Shown here piece by piece: positions 1 to 5,835 of a DNA stretch of 9,179 nucleotides. How positions within the stretch are numbered: the first letter of the stretch is position 1; every line of letters starts with the position of its first letter. This stretch comes from Alphaproteobacteria bacterium (lineage in GTDB: Bacteria > Pseudomonadota > Alphaproteobacteria > Sphingomonadales > Sphingomonadaceae). The DNA lies in contig JAGWQR010000152.1 in the NCBI GenBank assembly GCA_028869975.1, positions 1-9,179 on the forward strand. Direction: 5' to 3'. The translations under genes were made by a program, and so were the position numbers. Below the pieces are notes generated by a model. It saw nothing but the letters and a program-made list of their open reading frames with translations, did no database searches and was not told the origin of the DNA.

Positions 1-294
1 AAAGGGCAGATCGAGCTTCTCGATAAAGTCGAGCGCTGCTGCGCGTTTTTCACTCGCACGCACCGCATCATTGGGGCCGGCGTGCCAGGGGCGCCTGAAC
101 GTGCCCGCGCCGAACACATCACTCCCCGGCCAGCAGAAGCTGTGCCACATGCACACTGCAAAGCGCAGATAATCCTCCATGCGTTTGCCGAGCACGATCC
201 TGTCCTTGTCATACCAGCGATAGGCCAGATCGTTGCGACTCTCCGGCCCTTCGTAGCGGACAGTATCAAATGCGGCGAAGTAATCGGTTGACAT
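1..294 (-). CDS. xylA: Xylose isomerase, N-terminal part (cut by left window edge)
   Basis: The enzyme interconverts D-xylose and D-xylulose in the cytoplasm, the first step of the isomerase route of xylose catabolism. Only the first 98 codons lie in the window, and the frame is open to base 1. The translation starts MSTDYFAAFDTVRYEG and continues with LGKRMEDYLRFAVCMWHSFCW, followed by GSDVFGAGTFRRPWH and ending in KLDLPF. These match the N-terminus of the long (class II, about 440 aa) xylose isomerases such as E. coli XylA. The family's catalytic His motif (FHD) would come a few residues beyond the edge, so the active site cannot be inspected. The ATG at 294-292 is preceded on the minus strand by GAGAGGA as a ribosome site. 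It lies 11 bp downstream of the xylB stop, so co-transcription with xylB is very likely. Family identity is secure; completeness of the gene is unknown. Confidence 0.95.
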   Translation of the reverse strand, partial: MSTDYFAAFDTVRYEGPESRNDLAYRWYDKDRIVLGKRMEDYLRFAVCMWHSFCWPGSDVFGAGTFRRPWHAGPNDAVRASEKRAAALDFIEKLDLPF

Positions 295-305
295 GGCAGT
301 TCCTC

Positions 306-1745
306 TCAGAGTGATTTGATGGCGGCATAGGCGCGGCGGAAGGCCTCGCGTTTGGGCGCTAAAATTTCGACCTGCCTGGGGTCGGGTTCCATTATATGGC
401 GCACCGGTGGGCGGGTGCAGACCTGATCTGCGCTCTCGCCGGTGAGCGCCATGCGGGCAAGCCGCGCAGCCCCCAGCGCCGGACCGACATCGCCGCCTTC
501 AAGATAGGCCAGGCGCACATTGAGCGCGGCCGCAAAAATCCGCCCCCAGAACAAAGATTGCGAACCGCCGCCGATCACCGCCAGTTCTTCAACCTGCGTG
601 CCTGCTTCGCGCAGCGCATCCAGCCCGTCGGCATGAGCGAAGGCGACCCCCTCGAGCACCGCGCGAGCAAGACGCGCAGGGCTGGTTTCATTGTCGAGCC
701 GCAACCATGCTCCCCGGACATGCGGATCATTATGCGGGGTGCGCTCGCCCGAAAGATAGGGCAGGAACAGTTCTTCGACAGTATCCGCTTCCGCGCTTTC
801 AGCGCACCGCAACAGGCCGGGTACATCCATCCCCACCTGCCTTGCGGCCCAATCGAGGCACGAGGCTGCGGAAAGGTGGACACTCATCTGGTGCCACATT
901 TCAGGCAGGCAATGACAAAAGACATGAACCGCGCGCGCCGGATTGGGCCGAAATTGTCCTGTCGCAACAAATATGACACCCGATGTGCCGAGCGACAGCA
1001 GTGCATCACCCTCGTTCACCACACCGACGCCAACCGCCCCGGCGGCATTGTCACCCGCACCTGCTGCCACCGGCACAGGTTCCATGCCCCACTGCCTCGC
1101 AATTTCGGCGCGCAAAACGCCGGTAACCTGATTGCCCTCAAACAGCGCAGGCATCTGCGCACGGGTGAGATGCGTCGCCGCAAGCATGGCATCCGACCAG
1201 TCGCGCCTACCCACATCGAGCCAGAGCGTGCCCGCCGCATCGGACAGGTCACTCGCTTTGTCGCCGGACATACTCAGCCGGACATAATCTTTCGGCAGCA
1301 GCACGGTTTTGACTTGTGCGAAAATCTCAGGCTCGTTCTGGCTCACCCAGGCGAGCTTGGGAGCGGTAAAACCGGGCATCATAAGATTGCCCGTAATCGC
1401 GCGCGAACCCGGCTCATTCGCTTCGATGTCTCCACATTGATTAAAGGAGCGGCCATCATTCCACAGGATCGCAGGGCGCAAGGGTCTGTCATTTGCGCCC
1501 AGCAAAATCGCGCCATGCATCTGCCCGGCAAGACCAATCGCGCGTACATGCCTTCGCAACTCTACCGGTAGCGCCTGCACCGATACGTCCGTTGCCACCC
1601 ACCAGTCATCCGGTGCCTGCTCCGACCATAAGGGGTGCGGACGCAAAACACACAGCGGCGCACTGGCCTGCGCAACGACAGCGCCATACTCATCCAGTAG
1701 CGCCGCCTTCACGCCCGAAGTCCCGATGTCGATACCTAAAAACAC
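306..1745 (-). CDS. xylB: Xylulokinase (FGGY carbohydrate kinase family)
   Basis: Phosphorylates D-xylulose with ATP to D-xylulose 5-phosphate, which enters the pentose phosphate pathway; cytoplasmic. The product is 479 aa, close to the 484 aa of E. coli XylB. Visible signatures are the N-terminal phosphate-binding motif GIDIGTSGVK (residues 4-13), GLAGQMHG (71-78, the xylulokinase QMHG substrate motif), LWNDGR (94-99), MPGFTAPKL (123-131), LLPKDYVR (149-156), and AGAGDNAAGAVG (about 228-239) with the probable catalytic Asp232. The C-terminal ATPase-fold motifs ERTPHNDP and IGGGSQS follow. The start is a GTG at 1745-1743, preceded on the minus strand by AGAGAGG; an ATG two bases upstream (1747-1745) is out of frame and hits a stop after three codons. 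It is the first gene of a leftward xylB-xylA operon, the reverse of the E. coli order. A LacI-type operator lies 22 bp upstream of its start. Confidence 0.96.
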   Translation of the reverse strand: MFLGIDIGTSGVKAALLDEYGAVVAQASAPLCVLRPHPLWSEQAPDDWWVATDVSVQALPVELRRHVRAIGLAGQMHGAILLGANDRPLRPAILWNDGRSFNQCGDIEANEPGSRAITGNLMMPGFTAPKLAWVSQNEPEIFAQVKTVLLPKDYVRLSMSGDKASDLSDAAGTLWLDVGRRDWSDAMLAATHLTRAQMPALFEGNQVTGVLRAEIARQWGMEPVPVAAGAGDNAAGAVGVGVVNEGDALLSLGTSGVIFVATGQFRPNPARAVHVFCHCLPEMWHQMSVHLSAASCLDWAARQVGMDVPGLLRCAESAEADTVEELFLPYLSGERTPHNDPHVRGAWLRLDNETSPARLARAVLEGVAFAHADGLDALREAGTQVEELAVIGGGSQSLFWGRIFAAALNVRLAYLEGGDVGPALGAARLARMALTGESADQVCTRPPVRHIMEPDPRQVEILAPKREAFRRAYAAIKSL

Positions 1746-1757
1746 ATAACCTCTCTC

Positions 1758-1762
1758 TTGCC
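1758..1762 (-). other. Ribosome binding site fixing the GTG start of xylB
   Basis: Read on the minus strand, the bases before the xylB GTG are AAGAGAGAGGTTAT. The purine-rich run lies at about 1750-1758 and the AGG core ends 4 bases before the GTG. The only frame that continues into xylulokinase from this site uses GTG, because the ATG shifted by two bases is immediately closed by TAG. The spacing is slightly short, but nothing else in the region could serve. The coordinates are approximate. Confidence 0.5.
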
Positions 1763-1767
1763 AACTC

Positions 1768-1781
1768 AGGTAGCGCTATCA
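1768..1781. promoter_or_regulatory. LacI-family operator O1 in the xylB / regulator divergent region
   Basis: The 14-mer AGGTAGCGCTATCA contains the perfect 8-bp palindrome TAGCGCTA centred on CG, with outer GGTA/TATC arms extending the dyad imperfectly. A CG-centred inverted repeat of 14-16 bp is the usual form of LacI-family operators. It shares 12 of 14 bases with a second site at 3046-3059 upstream of the TonB-dependent receptor gene. It lies 22 bp before the xylB start and 61 bp before the regulator start, well placed to repress xylB and perhaps the regulator itself. From memory, the Caulobacter XylR operator is a similar CG-centred motif, but that comparison could not be checked here. 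Confidence 0.75.
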
Positions 1782-1783
1782 TA
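1778..1783 (-). promoter_or_regulatory. Possible -10 box of the xylBA promoter
   Basis: On the minus strand 1783-1778 reads TATGAT, five of six matches to the TATAAT consensus. It overlaps one arm of operator O1, so transcription would begin inside or just past the operator and bound repressor would block polymerase. No convincing -35 box is found 16-18 bp upstream. A TTGTCA at 1796-1791 (minus strand) has the right sequence, but would instead pair with a poor -10 at about 1773-1768. The promoter position is therefore tentative. Confidence 0.35.
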
Positions 1784-1842
1784 CACAGTCTGACAAGTGC
1801 GAATTTCTTGCGTAAGGCGGTTTTGGCGCATAAGCACATGGG

Positions 1843-2928
1843 ATGAAGGGATCCGTCACAGAAATCACGATCGCCAAACGCAAATCACGGCGCGGGGGCG
1901 AAAGACCCACAATCGCAGACGTTGCCCTGCGCGCGGGCGTGTCACCGATGACGGTCTCGCGCGTCATCAACGGCGAGACCGGTGTCGTCGCTCGCAAGCG
2001 TGATCTGGTGCAAAATGCGATTTCGGAACTGGGCTATGTTCCCAATTCAGCGGCACGCACTTTGGCCGGGAGCGGCCTGTGTCGCCTCGTTCTTCTGCAC
2101 GACAACCCGAGTGCTGGTTTCATGAGCGCACTCCTGATGGGCAGCCTTGAGGGAGCGCATCAGGTCGATGCGCAATTACAGGTGGAGCCGATGGATCCTA
2201 CGGAACCGATAAACGTCTTATGCGCCCGCCTGAAATGGAGTCAGGCCAATGGGCTGCTATTGACCGCTCCTATCTGCGATGACGCCAGTGTGGTGGCCGG
2301 GCTGGTCGAGAGCGGCTTTGCTGTCTCAAGGATAGCCTCAACGCAAAAACTGCCCGATAGCCATGACGTATTTATTGATGACGAAGCCGCATCATATGCG
2401 ATGACAAAGCATCTTTTGACATTGGGGCATCGACGCATCGGTTTTATCCAGGGGCCAGCCAACCAGGCTGTGAGCGCCCTGCGCGCTGCGGGATATGCCA
2501 GGGCAATGGACGAGGCGGGTATCCAGAGCGATCAGGCGCTGATTGTTATCGGAGATTTTACATATCGTTCGGGTATGACAGCGGCTGATGCGCTGCTCGG
2601 ACTTGAGCAGCCACCCACGGCCATATTCGCGTGCAATGACGATATGGCTGCGGCAGCAATCGCAGCAGCGCACCGCCGCAGACTTGATGTCCCGCAAGAT
2701 GTTTCGGTTTGCGGTTTTGATGACACGGCTATTGCGACGACGATCTGGCCGGAAATCACGACGATCCGCCAACCGGTCGCTGAAATGGCACGATTGGCGA
2801 CAATCGCGCTGGCCGAAGCAGTACGCGCGCGGAATAGCCGTCTGCCCCAGATTGAAGCCCATCAACACTTAGCATTTCAGTTGATCCGCCGGGCGTCGGA
2901 TGCGCCCCCCTCCTCCTCATCTGCATAA
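1843..2928 (+). CDS. LacI-family transcriptional regulator, probable xylose-responsive repressor
   Basis: A 361-aa LacI/GalR-type regulator. The N-terminal helix-turn-helix PTIADVALRAGVSPMTVSRVING spans residues 22-44, with recognition helix around P35-N43, followed by the hinge region (YVPNSAARTLAGS, 65-77). The periplasmic-binding-protein-like effector domain carries the family motifs HLLTLGHRRIGFIQGP (190-205), FACNDDMA (262-269) and VSVCGFDDTAIA (287-298). The protein begins with a 21-residue basic extension before the HTH, longer than usual. The ATG at 1843 is the only start in frame before the HTH, since no GTG or TTG occurs between them, yet no Shine-Dalgarno sequence lies at normal spacing. 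The gene is divergent from xylBA and upstream of the receptor/GH3 pair. Two near-identical CG-centred operators flank it, so it probably binds both and is released by xylose or a related sugar. The effector is inferred from context; a role like that of Caulobacter XylR is likely but unproven. Confidence 0.92.
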   Translation: MKGSVTEITIAKRKSRRGGERPTIADVALRAGVSPMTVSRVINGETGVVARKRDLVQNAISELGYVPNSAARTLAGSGLCRLVLLHDNPSAGFMSALLMGSLEGAHQVDAQLQVEPMDPTEPINVLCARLKWSQANGLLLTAPICDDASVVAGLVESGFAVSRIASTQKLPDSHDVFIDDEAASYAMTKHLLTLGHRRIGFIQGPANQAVSALRAAGYARAMDEAGIQSDQALIVIGDFTYRSGMTAADALLGLEQPPTAIFACNDDMAAAAIAAAHRRRLDVPQDVSVCGFDDTAIATTIWPEITTIRQPVAEMARLATIALAEAVRARNSRLPQIEAHQHLAFQLIRRASDAPPSSSSA

Positions 2929-3022
2929 GGTTCTGAACGGGCATAGTCAGCACGCCTGAACTTCACCACGACCAGCCCCATACACGCCATAGCATCGCCG
3001 GGGCGAATATATTGGCACCAGA

Positions 3023-3051
3023 TTGACATAGTGCGGCTGCCTTGCTGGTAA
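3023..3051 (+). promoter_or_regulatory. Candidate promoter of the receptor/GH3 operon
   Basis: A consensus TTGACA (-35) occurs at 3023-3028. At 17-bp spacing the -10 position (3046-3051) reads TGGTAA, a weak match, and coincides with the left half of operator O2. This arrangement suits a repressible promoter with a predicted start near 3058 and a leader of about 30 bases containing the ribosome site. A TATACA at 3067-3072 would be a better -10 box, but it has no good -35 partner and would leave almost no leader before the start codon. Confidence 0.4.
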
Positions 3052-3059
3052 CGCTATCA
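3046..3059. promoter_or_regulatory. LacI-family operator O2 upstream of the TonB-dependent receptor
   Basis: TGGTAACGCTATCA is an imperfect CG-centred inverted repeat (TGGTA...TATCA arms) identical in 12 of 14 positions to operator O1 at 1768-1781. The differences are the first base and the sixth base (A instead of G). It ends 29 bp before the receptor start codon and overlaps the predicted -10/transcription start region, consistent with repression by the LacI-family protein encoded immediately upstream. Confidence 0.78.
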
Positions 3060-3077
3060 CAACAATTATACAGAAAT

Positions 3078-3084
3078 GGGAGAG
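3078..3084 (+). promoter_or_regulatory. Strong ribosome binding site of the TonB-dependent receptor gene
   Basis: GGGAGAG, within a longer purine run up to the ATG at 3089, gives a strong Shine-Dalgarno match at normal distance. It supports the chosen start, which also begins a typical signal peptide. Confidence 0.7.
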
Positions 3085-3088
3085 AGAA

Positions 3089-5758
3089 ATGTTCAAGTTC
3101 AGGCCGATTTCGATCATGGCGGCAACAAGTGTGCTGGCGATCGCGACGGGCGCGGCGGCACAGATGGCACCGGCCGATATAACGAGCCAGACGGCATCCA
3201 CTGATGACATTGTGGTGACCGGCACCTTGCTGCGCAAGGCGGCACCGGCAGGCGCGCAGGAATTCTCGATCTCGTCACAAGCGATTTCGGCAACCGACGT
3301 GCAAAGCTCCGATCAGTTGCTCGCAACCATCCCGCAGCTCTCATCGTTCGGCACGTTGCAGACCGGCAATCAGGGCGGCACCCAGCTTACCGTCAATCGC
3401 ACCAATCTGCGCAACCTGCCGCAGGGTATTGGCGGCAGCTCGCCAACGCTGGTGCTGATGGATGGGCATCGCATCGTCGGGGAGGGCGCCAAGCAATCCT
3501 ATCCTGATCCTGACGTGATCCCGCCCGCGCTGATCGAGCGCGTCGACGTGCTTACCGACGGAGGCTCGGCAAGCTATGGTTCCGATGCTGTCGGCGGCGT
3601 TATCAACTTCATCACCAAGAAAAATTTCGATGGCGTCGATATGGGTATCCGGCACGGTTTCGGCGATCATTACAACAGCACCGATGCCAATTTTACGGTC
3701 GGCAAATCATGGGGGACGGGATCCGCCTATATCGGGTATAATTATTCAGCGCACTCGCCGATCCTCAATGCAGATCGCGGCTATGTCAAGGACATCAACT
3801 GGGCAACCGGAACACCTTTGGGCCTGAGCTGCTCGCCAGGCAATGTGATCGCCAATAAAACGACTTACGCCGTTGTTGGCGGCAATGCGCTGGCCGCCGG
3901 CACCGGCAATCAATGCAATGACGCCGCGTTTGGTGATCTTTACCCCAAGGAAATCCGCCACTCGGTGATGGCCGGGTTCCGCCAGGAAATGAGCAGCGCG
4001 CTCGAATTTGATGTCAAAGCCTATTATTCCAGTCGCTCGGACACCAGTGACAACGGCCCCATCCAGGCACAGGCGACGGTAAACAGCACGTCGCCACTCT
4101 ATATTCCGACCTCGACGGGGAACACCGCGAGCCAGACCGCCTACTTCAATTTCGCGCCGCTGGGATATAACGGGATCACAACAACCAAGCTCTGGGCCTA
4201 TGGCATTACCCCGACCCTGACCTGGAAGATCGGCCATGACTGGCAGATGAACGCTTATTATAATTATGGCCGGAGCCAGACCACGGCTTTTAATCCGGGA
4301 ACGAACAACACCGCGATCAATGCCGATGTGCAAGCCGGTACATTAAACCCTTATAATATATCCGCATCGAACAGCGCGGCGCTGGCACAGGTGCTCAACT
4401 GGACGGATTATGTGATCGGCCAGGACACGCTCAGCAACGCAAAGGTGACGTTCGATGGCCCGGTGTTCAAACTTCCCGGCGGCGATGTTCGCGTGGCAGT
4501 CGGCGGTGAATATACATACGAAAAATATGCGGGCACAATTCAATCAGGATCATTCCAGAGTGTCGTCGCAGCACCGCTCTCCCCGGCAAGCCGCAACGTG
4601 AAAGCGGGCTTTGCCGAGATTAACATTCCGCTGGTCGGCAAGGACAACCATATTCCGCTGATCTACAGCCTGACCTTCTCGGCAGCCGAACGCTATGATG
4701 ACTATAGCGATTTCGGCACCAACTGGGCGCCCAATCTCGGCGTGTCTTGGAAGCCGGTGCATTGGATAAATCTGCGCGCCCGCTGGAACAAATCCTTCCA
4801 GGCCCCAAGCCTCGTGCAGCTTTCACAGGCGGCAACGCCGACGGTCACAGCCTTCCCGGGATATTTCACGCTCTTCGATCCGGCGCTGGTTAACCCGGCT
4901 GTTGCCCCCAATGGCGGGCCGATTGTCGCGGTGCAGGGGACCGTCTCGCCGCTGCAACCGGAACGGGCGCGTGATTATAATCTCGGCTTTGACCTGAGCC
5001 CGCCAATGCTTGATGGTTTGAATCTTCACTTCACCTATTTCAATATCAATTATGCCGGCGCCATCGGCACGCCACCGCTGGGTTATGGCCCGTTTTTCGG
5101 CATTTCAAGCTACACGCCATATTATCAGATGCTGCCATCTGCGGCACAGGTCACGACATTTTTGCAGAATGCGGGTGTACCTGCAGCACAGATTGCCAAT
5201 GTGGCCGCGCAAATACCCACACAGGGCGCTTATATCGTCGCGGACGTGCGGGCCCGCAATCTGGGTCTGACCAAGCTTAACGGCTTCGACATTTCGGCGG
5301 ACTTCAAGCACAATATGTCTTTCGGACAGATCTATGCGCAGTTTGACAGCACCCTGCTGAACTCGTCGCTCACGGCCCCTGATGGCGTGACCTTCCAGCC
5401 CGATCTGGCCGGTGTTGATGGGGCTGCATTTACCTCATCAACCGTGCTGGGCGCAAAGGTTGGCAGTAACTTCATGGGCCAGTTAACCTGGTATTATCAT
5501 GGCAAGTTCAACCTTTCTGCCGCCAACGTGACGCCTACGGGCCAGACAAGCGTGGGCGCCTACAGCACCTTTGACCTCTACATGCAGTATGATTTCAAAA
5601 AATCGAGTGTGCCGATCATCCTGTCGCTCGGTATCACCAACATGTTTGATGCCAACCCCCCGGTATACACGGGCACCAACACAAACTTTGGCAAGGGTTA
5701 CGCCAACGGTGCTACGCTGGGCCGCGTGTTCCAGGTTGGAGCGAGCATCAAATTCTGA
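3089..5758 (+). CDS. TonB-dependent outer-membrane receptor, probable xylo-oligosaccharide transporter
   Basis: An 889-aa outer-membrane beta-barrel receptor that imports substrate using TonB energy. A signal peptide covers residues 1-24 (MFKFRPISIMAATSV..., probable cleavage ATGAAA/Q). A TonB-box-like DDIVVTGT follows at 39-46, with no STN signalling domain. The plug domain shows LVLMDGHR (121-128) and VLTDGGSASYGSDAVGGVINFITKK (154-178). The rest is barrel, with late strand motifs SLGITNMFDANPP and a C-terminus GRVFQVGASIKF ending in Phe, as barrel-assembly signals do. The only two cysteines I see, C248 and C276, could form a disulfide in an external loop. Its position behind a xylose-type operator and before a GH3 hydrolase suggests xylo-oligosaccharides or a xylose-containing glycan as substrate; the sequence alone does not prove this. 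It is the first gene of a two-gene unit with the GH3 enzyme. Confidence 0.93.
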   Translation: MFKFRPISIMAATSVLAIATGAAAQMAPADITSQTASTDDIVVTGTLLRKAAPAGAQEFSISSQAISATDVQSSDQLLATIPQLSSFGTLQTGNQGGTQLTVNRTNLRNLPQGIGGSSPTLVLMDGHRIVGEGAKQSYPDPDVIPPALIERVDVLTDGGSASYGSDAVGGVINFITKKNFDGVDMGIRHGFGDHYNSTDANFTVGKSWGTGSAYIGYNYSAHSPILNADRGYVKDINWATGTPLGLSCSPGNVIANKTTYAVVGGNALAAGTGNQCNDAAFGDLYPKEIRHSVMAGFRQEMSSALEFDVKAYYSSRSDTSDNGPIQAQATVNSTSPLYIPTSTGNTASQTAYFNFAPLGYNGITTTKLWAYGITPTLTWKIGHDWQMNAYYNYGRSQTTAFNPGTNNTAINADVQAGTLNPYNISASNSAALAQVLNWTDYVIGQDTLSNAKVTFDGPVFKLPGGDVRVAVGGEYTYEKYAGTIQSGSFQSVVAAPLSPASRNVKAGFAEINIPLVGKDNHIPLIYSLTFSAAERYDDYSDFGTNWAPNLGVSWKPVHWINLRARWNKSFQAPSLVQLSQAATPTVTAFPGYFTLFDPALVNPAVAPNGGPIVAVQGTVSPLQPERARDYNLGFDLSPPMLDGLNLHFTYFNINYAGAIGTPPLGYGPFFGISSYTPYYQMLPSAAQVTTFLQNAGVPAAQIANVAAQIPTQGAYIVADVRARNLGLTKLNGFDISADFKHNMSFGQIYAQFDSTLLNSSLTAPDGVTFQPDLAGVDGAAFTSSTVLGAKVGSNFMGQLTWYYHGKFNLSAANVTPTGQTSVGAYSTFDLYMQYDFKKSSVPIILSLGITNMFDANPPVYTGTNTNFGKGYANGATLGRVFQVGASIKF

Positions 5759-5775
5759 TGTGCTAACACAAAGAG

Positions 5776-5810
5776 TAGTCGTCCGGTCATACTCCCAGGC
5801 CGGACGGCTG
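5776..5810 (+). other. Intergenic hairpin between receptor and GH3 genes
   Basis: An inverted repeat with arms AGTCGTCCGG (5777-5786) and CCGGACGGCT (5800-5809) forms a 10-bp stem including one G-U pair, around a 13-base loop. No T-run follows the 3' arm, so it is not a classic intrinsic terminator. In an operon this position often holds an mRNA processing, stabilising or partial-termination element that makes the upstream receptor message more abundant than the downstream one. That role is inference; the base pairing is directly visible. Confidence 0.6.
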
Positions 5811-5835
5811 CTGGTAATGATCAGGAATTAGGCCG

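Noticed and set aside
396..1571. Long plus-strand open frame (391 codons) opposite xylB
   Set aside because: It is fully antisense to a well-conserved xylulokinase, its translation is rich in Arg, His and Pro with no recognisable motif, and it has no convincing ribosome site. It is a by-product of the codon bias of xylB.
1566..1579. Operator-like CGGTAGCGCCTGCA inside xylB
   Set aside because: Only 10 of 14 positions match the symmetrised operator and the right arm is lost. A similar partial match near 1694-1707 shows that such degenerate hits occur by chance in this sequence.
2392..2868. Minus-strand open frame (158 codons) opposite the regulator gene
   Set aside because: Antisense shadow of the effector domain of the LacI-family gene; no family resemblance.
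2995..3006. TCGCCGGGGCGA as a terminator after the regulator gene
   Set aside because: The arms would leave a 2-base loop, which is sterically unfavourable, and no T-run follows.
5812..5825. TGGTAATGATCAGG just upstream of the GH3 start as a third operator
   Set aside because: Only the left half-site resembles the operators (about 8 of 14 overall), and the CG-centred dyad is missing.
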